Assembly: GCF_003815015.1 (NCBI RefSeq)
Contig: NZ_RKRE01000002.1
Coordinates: forward strand, 62,001 to 126,000
DNA: 64,000 bases
DNA from: Thermodesulfitimonas autotrophica
Lineage (GTDB): Bacteria; Bacillota; Desulfotomaculia; Desulfotomaculales; Ammonificaceae
Direction: 5' to 3'
Of the stretch, positions 1-8,636 are shown piece after piece; position 1 is the first letter of the stretch, and the number at the start of each line of letters is the position of its first letter. Made by a program: the position numbers and the translations under genes. The notes under the pieces are model-generated. The model did not search any database. It saw only the letters and a list, made by a program, of their open reading frames with translations, and had not been told where the DNA came from.

Positions 1-3
1 TAC

Positions 4-79
4 GGGCCACTAGCTCAACTGGTAGAGCAGGCGACTCTTAATCGTCTGGTTGGGGGTTCGAGTCCCTCGTGGCCCACCA
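4..79 (+). tRNA. tRNA-Lys (CUU)
   Basis: A complete 76-nt cloverleaf. The acceptor stem GGGCCAC pairs with GTGGCCC, the T arm contains GGTTCGAGTCC, the anticodon loop is CTCTTAA with anticodon CUU (lysine), and the 3' CCA is encoded. Nothing upstream is visible because the window starts 3 nt before it, so it may belong to a longer tRNA cluster. Confidence 0.95.
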
Positions 80-90
80 GGAAAACAAGC

Positions 91-127
91 AGCGGCAAGG
101 GTTTCGGGACTGGAAATCCTTGCCGCT
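91..127 (+). terminator. hairpin after tRNA-Lys
   Basis: A perfect 10-bp stem (AGCGGCAAGG with CCTTGCCGCT) begins 11 nt after the tRNA. The downstream T-run is weak (TAGCTTT), so it is either a tRNA terminator or a bidirectional stop for the kinase gene that converges on it. Confidence 0.55.
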
Positions 128-156
128 TAGCTTTGAAGCACCTTTTAAAGAAAATT

Positions 157-1518
157 CTAAAGAAAAATTTTCTGAATAGGGATCAGCGGTAAAATCAGCG
201 TGAAAACACTCCCCCGGCCGGGTTCGCTACTCACTTCCACCCGGCCGCCGTGCGCCTCGACAATACTCTTGACCAGGCACAGACCAAGCCCAAAACCTTT
301 CCCCTGTTCCCGCGCGGAGTCGGCGCGGTAGAAACAGTCAAAGATTCGCGACAGATCGGCCGCCGCGATGCCGACGCCCGTATCCGCCACATTGAGCCGG
401 GCCTCGTTACCAACCGCCGTGAGGGAAATGGTTACGCTCCCGCCGGAACGATTATATTTAATGGCGTTATCTACCAGGGCCCATACCGCCCGGCGCAGGT
501 AGTCCCGGTCGCCTTTAATCATTATCCGCGGCAGGTCACCCGTTATGATGGTGACCCCTTCGGCCACCGCCCTGGCATCAGCCACCACCTCGGCTACCAC
601 CTCGTCCAACGCTACCTCTTCCGGCCGTAATCCCGCTGGCGATTGTACCCGCATCAGCAGCAGGAGGTCGTTCACCAACCGTTCCATCAGCCCCACCGCC
701 CGGCTGATCGCTTCCTCGGCCTCGGCCGCCACCTGCGGGTCGTCTTTACCCCAGCGGCAGAGAAGCCCCGCGTAGCTCTTAACCACCGTCAGCGGCGTCC
801 GGAGGTCGTGGGAAACGGCCGCCAAAAACTCCCTTTGCTTCTGAAAGCCTTCTTCGAGGCGGTCCAACATCCTATTGAAGGCCTGCGTCAGCGCGTAAAG
901 CTCGTCCTGCGGTCCCTTTGGCTCCACGCGCCGCGTCAGGTCGTTAAGGCCTATCGCCAGCATCGTCCGCGTCAGCGTTTTAACCGGTCGCAAAGCCAGG
1001 CGGGTAAGTATCCATCCCCCAGCGGCAGCCAGCCCTATACCAATCAGTCCCGATAAAAGGGAAAGATGCAGTAGAGTAAAGAGAAAGCGGTATTCCCGCG
1101 TTAACGGCCGGGCTATCTGGACCGACGCCCGCGGCAGCCTCTTACCGAAGAGGATCACGCGTTCACCGAAAAGCCGCCGTTCCACCGGCGGCCCCACATA
1201 AGCGGGCAACGCCGCCAGGCCCAGGGACCGCGAGCGCTGCGTTATACCCCCGGGTCCCGTGATCTGCACCCACAACAGGGGGCTGCCGGCCGTCTGGGTC
1301 AGTTCCGGGTCGTCCAGGTCCACGTGCTCGTGATTTCCGCTGCCTTCCTCAGGCGCGGCAACCAACGTTTCAACTCTTGCCGCCGCATCCCGCACCTCCC
1401 GCGCGGCTTCGGTCACTAACAGGTGCCTCATCCCGAAAAACACCGCTATCAGAACCGCTGCCAGGATCAGCGCCAGCGCCACCGTGTACCAGAGTGTCAA
1501 CCGCCAGGTAATACCCAA
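157..1518 (-). CDS. Sensor histidine kinase of two-component pair 1
   Basis: Membrane histidine kinase of about 453 aa. A transmembrane helix near residues 4-27, a periplasmic segment of about 120 aa with acidic and histidine residues, a second helix near 155-178, a HAMP linker, the phospho-acceptor box SHDLRTPLTVV, then the ATPase boxes DNAIKYN, DTGVGIA and GFGLGL. I prefer the TTG at 1518 over the ATG at 1542: the regulator ends at 1523, GGGAGG lies 9 nt before the TTG, and the ATG would place the start inside the regulator gene. Co-transcribed with the response regulator just upstream. The stimulus is unknown; the divergent PepSY gene and the shared promoter type suggest an envelope, metal or phosphate signal, which is inference. 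Confidence 0.9.
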   Translation of the reverse strand: MGITWRLTLWYTVALALILAAVLIAVFFGMRHLLVTEAAREVRDAAARVETLVAAPEEGSGNHEHVDLDDPELTQTAGSPLLWVQITGPGGITQRSRSLGLAALPAYVGPPVERRLFGERVILFGKRLPRASVQIARPLTREYRFLFTLLHLSLLSGLIGIGLAAAGGWILTRLALRPVKTLTRTMLAIGLNDLTRRVEPKGPQDELYALTQAFNRMLDRLEEGFQKQREFLAAVSHDLRTPLTVVKSYAGLLCRWGKDDPQVAAEAEEAISRAVGLMERLVNDLLLLMRVQSPAGLRPEEVALDEVVAEVVADARAVAEGVTIITGDLPRIMIKGDRDYLRRAVWALVDNAIKYNRSGGSVTISLTAVGNEARLNVADTGVGIAAADLSRIFDCFYRADSAREQGKGFGLGLCLVKSIVEAHGGRVEVSSEPGRGSVFTLILPLIPIQKIFL

Positions 1519-1522
1519 TTTA

Positions 1523-2218
1523 TCATTCCTCCCGCAGCACATAGCCCACCCCGCGCACCGTATGGATCAGCTTCCGCGGGAAGGGATCGTCCACTTTGGC
1601 CCGCAGGTAGCGGATGTAAACATCAACCACGTTGGTGTTCCCGAAGTAATCGAAGCCCCAAACGCGGTTCAGAATCGTTTCCCGGGACAAAACTACGCCC
1701 GCATTTGCCGCCAAGTAATGCAAAAGGTCAAATTCCCGTTTCGTTAAAGCGATCTGCTGTCCGCCCCGGGTGGCGGTCCGCGTTTTTAGGCAAATTACGA
1801 GATCGCCAACCGTCACCTTCTCGTTCTCCCGTTCCCCATCTTTCTGCCGGCGCAGCCGCGCCCGCACCCGGGCCAGGAGTTCTTCGGTGGCGAAGGGCTT
1901 ACAGAGGTAGTCGTCCGCCCCGGCATCCAGTCCCTGGACCCGGTCGGCAACCGCGTCACGAGCAGTCAACATGATCACCGGCACCGTTGACTTCTCCCTT
2001 ATCCGCCGGCATACCGTGAAGCCATCAATACCGGGGAGCATTACGTCCAGAATAATGAGGTCCCACTCTTCTTCCGCCGCCCGGACCACCGCCGCGTAGC
2101 CATTGCCCACCGCCTCTACCGCGTACCCTTCGTGCCCCAGTTCCAGTTCGAGAAAACGCGCCAGACTCCGGTCGTCCTCGACGACCAAGATCCGCGCCTT
2201 TTTCGCCTCCTTTTCCAC
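1523..2218 (-). CDS. OmpR/PhoB-family response regulator 1
   Basis: 231-aa DNA-binding response regulator. The receiver domain (about 8-120) shows the acidic pair EDD, the phospho-acceptor in LIILDVMLPG and the conserved K of CKPFA; a winged helix follows (about 135-230, LTKREFDLLHYL and RGVGYVLREE). The GTG start at 2218 follows GGGGAGGGAG at good spacing. It lies 4 nt upstream of its kinase gene. Its promoter (2242-2273) carries the same 11-bp-spaced TTAA hexamers as the pstS promoters and the divergent PepSY promoter, so it is a candidate to bind all of them and to regulate itself. Confidence 0.93.
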   Translation of the reverse strand: MEKEAKKARILVVEDDRSLARFLELELGHEGYAVEAVGNGYAAVVRAAEEEWDLIILDVMLPGIDGFTVCRRIREKSTVPVIMLTARDAVADRVQGLDAGADDYLCKPFATEELLARVRARLRRQKDGERENEKVTVGDLVICLKTRTATRGGQQIALTKREFDLLHYLAANAGVVLSRETILNRVWGFDYFGNTNVVDVYIRYLRAKVDDPFPRKLIHTVRGVGYVLREE

Positions 2219-2241
2219 CGCGCTCCCTCCCCGTCACCTCG

Positions 2242-2273
2242 ATTATACTCCACGGAGATTAAAATTCCGTTAA
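2242..2273 (-). promoter_or_regulatory. Promoter of two-component operon 1 with two 11-bp-spaced TTAA boxes
   Basis: On the minus strand: TTAACG (2273-2268), 5 nt, TTAATC (2262-2257), exactly 9 nt, then a perfect -10 TATAAT (2247-2242). No -35 of the TTGACA type is seen, as expected for an activator-dependent promoter. The same two hexamers appear in the pstS2 promoter. Confidence 0.7.
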
Positions 2274-2324
2274 AATCATCCCCCACCACTGCCTCTTCAC
2301 GCATTTCGCCGCATTGCCAGTTTT

Positions 2325-2378
2325 CTAACCCAATTTTAATCCACCTCTAACCGTCCTCTAATGAAGCAGCGATAAACT
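2325..2378 (+). promoter_or_regulatory. Promoter of the PepSY gene with four 11-bp-spaced boxes
   Basis: CTAACC (2325), TTAATC (2336), CTAACC (2347) and CTAATG (2358) are spaced by exactly 11 bp. Nine nt after the last comes TAAACT (2373-2378), a plausible -10. Tandem direct repeats at one helical turn are the usual operator form of OmpR-family regulators, and the regulator gene lies directly opposite. Confidence 0.7.
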
Positions 2379-2510
2379 AACAACAACTCCTGAAGAAAAA
2401 CACAATTGCAAAGGGGGTGGTAAAGGCCCAACAGACAGTGAGGGAACAGGTAAGCACAAGTGCGGCGGAATCCAAAATTTTTTAAGAACAAAAACTCTCA
2501 GGAGGTACAA

Positions 2511-3089
2511 ATGATGAAAGCACCCAACAAAAAGTGGGTCGGTTACCTAACCGCCGGCCTTCTATCCGTAACCGCCATCACCGGTATCGGAACCGGACTC
2601 GCAAAAGCGAAGGCGAACGCGGCGCCAGCTGTGCCAGCAGTCACCCAAACAGCCACTACCGGTAACCAGACCGGCCGGGAAGATGACCAGCAACCCCTCT
2701 ACACCGCCAGTATCCGGGTAACAGAACCGCAAAACAATGAGCAAGATGAAGCCAACCAAGCAGCTGAAGCCCGGCAAGAAAAAAATGAGCAAAACGAAGC
2801 GGCTTCCCTCAAACAACTGGCCAAAATCACTCCGGACGCGGCTAAAGCAGCCGCGCTCAAAGCCGTCCCCGGCCAGGTTACCAATGTTGCGCTGGATAAC
2901 GAGAACGGCAACCTTGTTTACAGCGTTAACGTAAAAACCGCTACGGGAACGGTGGACGTGAAGGTGGATGCCGGTTCTGGCCGGGTTCTCGCTCAGGACA
3001 GCGGCCAGGATGAGGAAAAGGGCGGCGCGGATACAGAGCAAGAAACTGGAAGCAACGGCAATCTCGACCAGCAGGAGGTAGAACGGTAA
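2511..3089 (+). CDS. Secreted or membrane-anchored PepSY-domain protein
   Basis: 192 aa from the ATG at 2511, chosen because AGGAGGT lies 4 nt before it; an upstream in-frame codon at 2460 has no such site. An N-terminal signal or anchor helix (about 8-28) precedes a low-complexity Q/E/N/A-rich stretch (about 40-105), then one PepSY domain (about 108-165, beginning ITPDAAKAAALKAVPG). PepSY domains are found in protease propeptides and envelope proteins and are thought to be inhibitory or ligand-binding. It is divergent from the regulator of pair 1 and has that promoter type, so it is probably a direct target. Confidence 0.85.
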   Translation: MMKAPNKKWVGYLTAGLLSVTAITGIGTGLAKAKANAAPAVPAVTQTATTGNQTGREDDQQPLYTASIRVTEPQNNEQDEANQAAEARQEKNEQNEAASLKQLAKITPDAAKAAALKAVPGQVTNVALDNENGNLVYSVNVKTATGTVDVKVDAGSGRVLAQDSGQDEEKGGADTEQETGSNGNLDQQEVER

Positions 3090-3113
3090 GCAAACTCAAC
3101 CGCGCCGCTCTTC

Positions 3114-3149
3114 AAGGCCCCCGGATGGTCCGGGGGCCTTGTCTTTTTA
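3114..3149 (+). terminator. Rho-independent terminator of the PepSY gene
   Basis: A perfect 12-bp stem, AAGGCCCCCGGA and TCCGGGGGCCTT with a TGG loop, followed by GTCTTTTTAC. Confidence 0.93.
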
Positions 3150-3153
3150 CCCC

Positions 3154-4164
3154 TTGAGCTCTTCTGCCACACGAGAAGACACTAGGCCTCTGGTCGCCAG
3201 CCGCGCGGCCTATACTCTCACCGCAACGCAGTTGGCCACCGCTCAGCAGAACTTAGGTACGGCGCTCACCAGCAGCGGTGCTACAGCGGTGACGCCGGAA
3301 ACCAACACCTTTACCCTTACGGTGGGGGGAACCACCTACAACCTTTCGGTGAGCATCTTGTCCACGGACACTAACCAGACCGCCCTGGAGAAAATCGCCA
3401 AGGCGATCAACGCGGCGGGTGCCGGGGTCACCGCCACGGTAATAACCGATACGACAGCGGGCACCTCCCGCATCCAGATCACCGCCAACCGGACCGGTAC
3501 CAACAGCGCCTTCAGCCTCGCCGACGTCACCGGTAATGCGGTCACCGCCACGGGCGCCAACACGGTTAACGTCGCTGCCGCCAACGCCCAGTACACCGTA
3601 AACGGGGTAAGCTACACTTCCCAGTCGAACACCGTCCTGCTGGACCGGGGGCACCTCACGGTAAACTTCCTCAAGACAAGTACCGCTACGGTTACCCTGA
3701 CCGTGACCCCAAACACCCAGGCCATCACTGGCGCGGTCAACAACCTGGTGAACGCCTGCAATACCTTAGCTATCCTTATTGCGCAAAACGCAACCCTTAT
3801 CAGCCCGCGGCTTAGCCAGGCGTTTAACCAGGCTTACACCGTTAAAGAGCAGGAACTGGCCGCGCTCGGCATCACCGCCGGACCTAACGGCACCCTGACG
3901 GTAGACCAGACCAAGCTGACCACCGCCGTTCAAAACAACCTGGGTCTGGTCCAGTCCACCTTCGGCGGCGCCAACGGCTTCGCCGTCAACCTCGGCCTCC
4001 TGGGCCAGGAGATCACCACCAGTCCGCTGTGGGGTTTCGCGGCGCCTGGAGCTTACCAGGCGAGTTTCTTCCCCAATACCTACTCCTATCTGTTGACTCT
4101 TAACCAGAGCCAGCTCGCCGCAGCGCTCTTTCCGAGCGGGACGATAGTAAACTACCTCGTATAG
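3154..4164 (+). CDS. FliD-like flagellar cap protein fragment
   Basis: Open frame of about 337 aa, threonine-, asparagine- and alanine-rich. It contains a flagellin hook-IN-type motif (NAQYTVNGVSYTSQSNTV) and C-terminal features of FliD (LGITAGPNGTLTVD), so the family is the filament cap or hook-associated proteins. It lacks the conserved N-terminal coiled coil of FliD and stops before the usual C-terminal coiled coil. No start codon with a ribosome-binding site is visible: the TTG at 3139 lies within the previous gene's terminator, and the one at 3154 has no Shine-Dalgarno. No flagellar genes are nearby. It may be a 5'-truncated remnant, or a surface protein whose start I cannot place. Confidence 0.55.
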   Translation: MSSSATREDTRPLVASRAAYTLTATQLATAQQNLGTALTSSGATAVTPETNTFTLTVGGTTYNLSVSILSTDTNQTALEKIAKAINAAGAGVTATVITDTTAGTSRIQITANRTGTNSAFSLADVTGNAVTATGANTVNVAAANAQYTVNGVSYTSQSNTVLLDRGHLTVNFLKTSTATVTLTVTPNTQAITGAVNNLVNACNTLAILIAQNATLISPRLSQAFNQAYTVKEQELAALGITAGPNGTLTVDQTKLTTAVQNNLGLVQSTFGGANGFAVNLGLLGQEITTSPLWGFAAPGAYQASFFPNTYSYLLTLNQSQLAAALFPSGTIVNYLV

Positions 4165-4183
4165 CGCCGAATCCCCGCTTACT

Positions 4184-4214
4184 AGCCCCGCCTCTGCGCG
4201 GGGCCGGTTTATTT
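4184..4214 (+). terminator. Hairpin after the FliD-like frame
   Basis: GCCCCGC and GCGGGGC form a short GC-rich stem followed by CGGTTTATTT, 20 nt after the stop codon. The rest of 4215-4390 shows no gene or other structure. Confidence 0.6.
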
Positions 4215-4391
4215 CCCCGAGACCGAGACATGCTTCCGGCGGTCAAACCCCACCAAAACCTCTTTTCCCTCCGTCAAGCCTGTCGCCACACCGGGAAACA
4301 GGTACTCAAGCCAAGTTTCGTTCAAAGCCCCCATCGTGGCAGCAGTAGCGTTACCGGTTATTCCGGTTGAAATGCCGCACCAGGGGAAAAT

Positions 4392-4445
4392 TTAACCTGT
4401 TCTTAACTTTCGGTTAACGGCCTTTTAAAAAACCGGCGCTACAGT
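4392..4445 (+). promoter_or_regulatory. Pho-box-type promoter of pstS1
   Basis: TTAACC (4392), TTAACT (4403), TTAACG (4414) and TTAAAA (4425) repeat every 11 bp. Nine nt after the last is TACAGT (4440-4445), a plausible -10. The hexamers match the TT(A/C/T)A(C/T)A boxes, spaced 5 bp apart, known for PhoP of Bacillus subtilis. A leader of about 130 nt separates it from pstS1. Confidence 0.85.
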
Positions 4446-4581
4446 CTTTTAAGGGGGGAGAAATTTACTGTAAGAAAGGGGGGGCAGAGCGAAAAAAGCC
4501 ATAACCTTTGTCTTCGCAAACATTTTCTAATTCCGCGTAGAGGAACGAAGCACCAATTTTGTTAAGGAGGAGGGACCAATA

Positions 4582-5475
4582 GTGAGGAAAAGATTTCGGG
4601 CGGTCTTGATTACCGTGCTGCTGGCAATTGCCTTAACCGCCGCTGCCGGATGCGGCAAAAAAGAAGCCCAGCCGGGAAGCGAAACACACCCTGCTAAAGA
4701 AGCGGCGAAACTAGCGGGAAACATTATCGCAGTTGGCTCCACGGCAATGCAACCGTTTATGGAGGAAGCGGCGAAGCGATTCATGGAGCAATACCCCGGC
4801 GTCCAGATTAGTGTTCAGGGTGGCGGCAGCGGCACCGGGCTCAGCCAAGTAAGCCAGGGCGCCTGCGATATCGGGATGTCGGACATCTTCGCCGAGGAGA
4901 AGGAAGGCATTGACGCAACAAAGCTTAAAGATCACCCCGTCATCGTCCAGGCCTTTGCTGTAGTAACCCACCCGGACGTCGGTGTGGAGAGTCTCACAAA
5001 AAAGCAGCTCCAGGATATTTTTACCAGAAAAATCACCAACTGGAAAGAAGTTGGCGGCAAAAACCAGAAAATATTCCTGGTTAACCGGGCAAAAGGATCG
5101 GGGACCCGGGCGACATTTAAAAAATACGTCCTGGAAGGGATCGAGGAAGCCAAGGGGGATGTCGAGCAAGATTCTTCTGGCGCGGTCCACAAAATTGTCA
5201 GCGAGACACCCGGAGCCATTAGCTACTTAGGTATCGCCTACCTTGACGACAAGGTGAAGCCCGTCAAGATTGGTGGCGCAGCGCCGACGGAGGAGGACAT
5301 TAGCACGGGCAAGTATCCTTTTTGGGCGTTTGGCCACCTGTACACCAAAGGCGAGCCGTCAAAAGTGGTTAAAGCCTTTATCGATTTCGTCCTGAGTAAC
5401 GAGGTGCAGAACGGGTTAGTCAGGGAGATGCATTACTTCCCGGTTAAAGGGATGAAGGTCGAGCGCCGGCCTTAA
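4582..5475 (+). CDS. pstS: Phosphate ABC transporter substrate-binding lipoprotein, copy 1
   Basis: 297-aa PstS-type protein that binds phosphate outside the membrane and delivers it to PstCA. A lipoprotein signal ends in LTAAAGC (lipobox cysteine near residue 24). The mature part shows the family patterns VGSTAMQPFMEEAAKRF, GGGSGTGLSQV and RAKGSGTRATF, whose serine, threonine and arginine residues contact phosphate in known PstS structures. The GTG at 4582 follows AAGGAGGAGG. It is a single gene on the plus strand, facing a second, very similar pstS and pstCA on the other strand. The C-terminal 80 residues are almost identical to copy 2, which points to a recent duplication or gene conversion. 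Confidence 0.93.
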   Translation: MRKRFRAVLITVLLAIALTAAAGCGKKEAQPGSETHPAKEAAKLAGNIIAVGSTAMQPFMEEAAKRFMEQYPGVQISVQGGGSGTGLSQVSQGACDIGMSDIFAEEKEGIDATKLKDHPVIVQAFAVVTHPDVGVESLTKKQLQDIFTRKITNWKEVGGKNQKIFLVNRAKGSGTRATFKKYVLEGIEEAKGDVEQDSSGAVHKIVSETPGAISYLGIAYLDDKVKPVKIGGAAPTEEDISTGKYPFWAFGHLYTKGEPSKVVKAFIDFVLSNEVQNGLVREMHYFPVKGMKVERRP

Positions 5476-5516
5476 TCCTTAATAACCGAAGCGACCCTTT
5501 CAAAAACACGGAGCTA

Positions 5517-5551
5517 AAGGGGGAGTGACGGCTATCCCGACTCTCCCCCTT
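5517..5551. terminator. Bidirectional terminator between pstS1 and the PhoR-like kinase
   Basis: AAGGGGGAGT and ACTCTCCCCCTT pair around GACGGCTATCCCG between two convergent genes. It overlaps the last base of the kinase stop codon. Confidence 0.7.
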
Positions 5552-6942
5552 CAACTTCCGTCGCGGCCGGGATCCTCGCCCAATTCGGGAGGACAGACCG
5601 GTACTACCGGCAAATAAAAGAAGAAACGGCTTCCTTTGTCTAGTTCGCTTGTCACGCTTACTCTCCCGCCGTGAGCCTCCACGATGCGTTTAACGATTGC
5701 TAACCCCAGTCCCGCTCCGCCCAAAGCCCGGGAGCGAGCTTTATCCACCCGGTAAAAAGGTTCCCAAATACGCGGCAAACTTTCTTCGGGGATACCAATA
5801 CCGGTATCCGCAACCTCCACCCTCACCCAACCTGGAAAAGCGACCGCGCTAACGCGAATTTCACCCTGGGGCATAAACTTCAGGGCGTTATCGACCAGAT
5901 TCAGGAGAACTTGACCAATTAGCTCCGGGTCACCCAATACTGGCGGCAAATCTGACGGAAAATGCACCGTAAATTTTAATCCCTGCTCCCGCGCTCGTGC
6001 CGCAAAAACTGGCAGGAGGCGGAAGGTCACCTCGTCAAGCCTTATCTCCCGCCGGGTAAGTGCACTCCGGGGGTTTTCTAGGCGCGACAAGTCCAGAAGA
6101 CTCTCAATTAACCGCTGGAGGCGCGCGCTTTCCGAAGCGATGATTTCGAGAAATTCAAACGCCGTATCCGGTTCCCTAAGTGCGCCGTTACGAAGCGTCT
6201 CCACGAAGCCCCGAATCGCAGTTAGCGGCGTCCTCAACTCGTGCGAAACATTGGCCACGAATTCGCTTCGCAATTGTTCCAGGCGCCTTTGTTCGGTTAC
6301 TTCCTGCAAAACCACTATTGCCCCAGAACTTACAGGGGTGGTAACCGGAATAACGGTGACAACAAAAATCCGGGATGGATGCGTTGGAAACCTCAGTTCC
6401 CGCTTCGCCGGGATACCGGTAGCCAAAACCTGGTGGACAAGCCTTTCGAGCTCATGATACCGGATCACCTCTAAGATATTCTTCCCCTGGGCTTCTCCTG
6501 GTTTAACACCGAAAAGATTTTCCAGCGACGCACTGGCAAAGAGAATACTACCGATAGCATCCACTGCAAGCACTACGTCGTTGAGGGAGGCAAGAATACC
6601 CTCTAACCATAACTTCTGAGAATGGAGGGTGACAGACACCTCTTGAAGGTGCGCGGCGAGAGAATGCACGCTGGCGCTTAGCAACCCAACCTCGTCTAAA
6701 GGCTGTGCTTTTTCTTTTTCGTTAAGTTGAGCTAACGCGGAGGCTGCAATTACTAACTTGCTCAGGGGCCACACCAGCCACCGGTTGATTACCCACAACA
6801 CCACGCTGGTTACTACCAAACCACTCGCCAGAGCCACCGCCGGATACATGGACCCGCGGTAAACAAGGAGACAAAAAAGCCCCCAGGACAAAACGACGAA
6901 AGCGAAACAGGCCCAGATTTGCCCCCGAATAGTCTTTTTCAT
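5551..6942 (-). CDS. phoR: PhoR-like sensor histidine kinase
   Basis: 463 aa. Two N-terminal transmembrane helices (about 10-55) with almost no extracellular loop, a HAMP-like linker, a PAS domain (about 110-210), the phospho-acceptor box [20 protein letters not shown], then [16 protein letters not shown] and [10 protein letters not shown] of the ATPase domain. Short-loop, PAS-containing kinases of this form are typical PhoR proteins, which sense phosphate through the Pst transporter rather than directly. The start overlaps the end of the preceding regulator gene by 4 nt (ATGA), so translation is probably coupled. The partner regulator is interrupted by a stop codon, so signal output from this kinase may be impaired or redirected. 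Confidence 0.9.
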   Translation of the reverse strand: MKKTIRGQIWACFAFVVLSWGLFCLLVYRGSMYPAVALASGLVVTSVVLWVINRWLVWPLSKLVIAASALAQLNEKEKAQPLDEVGLLSASVHSLAAHLQEVSVTLHSQKLWLEGILASLNDVVLAVDAIGSILFASASLENLFGVKPGEAQGKNILEVIRYHELERLVHQVLATGIPAKRELRFPTHPSRIFVVTVIPVTTPVSSGAIVVLQEVTEQRRLEQLRSEFVANVSHELRTPLTAIRGFVETLRNGALREPDTAFEFLEIIASESARLQRLIESLLDLSRLENPRSALTRREIRLDEVTFRLLPVFAARAREQGLKFTVHFPSDLPPVLGDPELIGQVLLNLVDNALKFMPQGEIRVSAVAFPGWVRVEVADTGIGIPEESLPRIWEPFYRVDKARSRALGGAGLGLAIVKRIVEAHGGRVSVTSELDKGSRFFFYLPVVPVCPPELGEDPGRDGS

Positions 6943-7628
6943 CCTACATCATCCCGGAAGCGGTATCCCGCACCCCGCACCGTTTCGATAAGCGGCGGCG
7001 CACCCAGTTCCTCTAATTTCCGCCGGATGTACCGGATATGGACGTCCACAGTCCGCGAGTCACCGGCAAAGTTAAAACCCCATATTCGATCCAGAAGATA
7101 TTCGCGGGAAAAAACACGCCCCGGATGAGTAGCGAGAAAATAAAGCAACGCAAATTCTTTTGGCGTAAGGTATTGCGTTGCTCTGCCCTAGGAAACCGTC
7201 AGCCGCTCTCCGTCGATCACCAGCTGGCCCCGCACAACCTTATCCCTTTTCTTCTCCGGAGCCCTCCGGCGGAGTTGAGCCCGAACCCGAGCAATCAGTT
7301 CGCGAACCCCGAAAGGCTTGGGTATGTAATCATCAGCCCCTGTCTCTAAGCCCAGAACCCTATCCTTTTCCTCCCCCCGACAACTCAAGATAATAACTGG
7401 TGTCTCCCGGAGCTTTTCGTCCGCGCGGAGAAATTTCAGGAAATCGAGACCACTCATCCCGGGAAGCATCAGGTCCAAAACGATGAGATCCGGACGTCGA
7501 GCATAAGCAACTTTCAGCGCCTCCACGCCATTCCCGGCGGTTAAGACCTCAAAGCCCTCGCGCTCCAGGGAGAAGCGGAGCAAACGCTGGATACTTTCCT
7601 CATCGTCAACTACCAAAACCAGCGCCAT
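6939..7628 (-). pseudogene. phoP: PhoB/PhoP-like response regulator interrupted by an in-frame TAG
   Basis: From the ATG at 7628 (ACGGAGGC upstream) the frame encodes a receiver domain with VVDDEES, LIVLDLMLPGMSG and KPFGV, then the start of the winged helix (LVIDGERLTVS). A TAG at 7190-7188 follows. The same frame continues without shift as GRATQYLTPKEFALLYFLA and runs to [12 protein letters not shown], a normal PhoB ending. One codon separates a complete family-length regulator (about 229 aa) from a truncated one lacking its DNA-binding helix. Options are a recent nonsense mutation, a sequencing error, or amber read-through. The gene sits between pstA and phoR. Confidence 0.88.
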
Positions 7629-7751
7629 TACTCTGTGCCTCCGTAAACCGCGCAAGCGCCACCATTACCGCCCTTTAAGTTTATGGCCGCTACCTCACTA
7701 TCAAAAATAACGGAGAATCTTCCACTCGTAGTTTGGTAGTCATCTCATCAT

Positions 7752-8636
7752 CTACCCGCCCGTTAGCCGGCAGGTAAAGCGCCGCGCCACCCAGCGGGCA
7801 AAAAGGTTGAAGCCCAGCACCACCAGTACTAGCACCGCCGCCGAACCGTCCGCTACCCGCCGGACATCGGGAATCAAAGCTTCAGAGTTGATCTTCCAAA
7901 TATGGACGGCGAGAGTCTCGCCCGGGCGGAAGGGATTCCAGGGGCAGGTAGGCTGGGTGATGTCAAGTTGACTAAAGTTTAGATGGGGAGTGGTCATTCC
8001 AGCCGTAAAGAGGAGCGCCGCCGCTTCGCCGAAAACTCGGCCGGCGGTAATGATAATCCCGGTGATGAGGCCCGGCAGAGCGGTAGGCAGCACCACCCGG
8101 CAAATCGTTTGCCACTTGGTAGCGCCAAGACTCAGGCTCGCCTCCCGCAAGTCCCGCGGCACGGTGCGCAAGTTCTCCTCCGTTACCCGGACCATCATCG
8201 GGAGGTTGATCACCGTAAGCGCCAGCGCACCTGCTACCAGCGAGTAGCCGAAACCAAACATGGTGACGAAAATTAACAACCCGAAGAGGCCTACTACTAT
8301 CGAGGGAAGCGAGGTCAATGTTTCGATGCTCAAACGGATCAGGTTCGTGAACTGGTTTTGGCGGGCGTACTCGGCAAGGTAGATACCAGCTAAAACCCCC
8401 AAGGGGGCAGTCAGCGCCATTGAAAGGAAGAGCAGGTAAAAGGAATTGAAAATGTTCGGGCCGATGCCGCCCCCCGCACGGAGCGTTTCCGGCTCGCTCA
8501 GTAAGAATTGCAGGTCAATGGCCCGGTAACCGTGAACAATGATGTAGCCAAGGAGGGAAAACAAAATCAGGACTACCAGCCCCGCGCCAAGGTAAAAACC
8601 TGCCGTTGCCAGCTTATCTTTGACCTGGGCTTTCAA
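7752..8636 (-). CDS. pstA: Phosphate ABC transporter permease PstA
   Basis: About 294 aa, with six predicted membrane segments and the permease (EAA-type) loop EASLSLGATKWQTICRVVL that contacts the ATPase. I place the start at TTG 8636, which overlaps the pstC stop by 4 nt; the open frame extends further upstream but only as a shadow of pstC. Third gene of the order pstS2-pstC-pstA. No pstB follows; a gap of about 120 nt leads to the interrupted regulator. Confidence 0.92.
   Translation of the reverse strand: MKAQVKDKLATAGFYLGAGLVVLILFSLLGYIIVHGYRAIDLQFLLSEPETLRAGGGIGPNIFNSFYLLFLSMALTAPLGVLAGIYLAEYARQNQFTNLIRLSIETLTSLPSIVVGLFGLLIFVTMFGFGYSLVAGALALTVINLPMMVRVTEENLRTVPRDLREASLSLGATKWQTICRVVLPTALPGLITGIIITAGRVFGEAAALLFTAGMTTPHLNFSQLDITQPTCPWNPFRPGETLAVHIWKINSEALIPDVRRVADGSAAVLVLVVLGFNLFARWVARRFTCRLTGG

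Noticed and set aside
157-1542. ATG at 1542 as start of kinase 1
   Set aside because: It lies inside the regulator gene, has no ribosome site, and the TTG at 1518 has a well-spaced GGGAGG.
7188-7190. Pyrrolysine insertion at the TAG
   Set aside because: Some Clostridia use pyrrolysine, but no pyl gene or structure is in the window, and response regulators do not use it. A mutation or error is the simpler reading.
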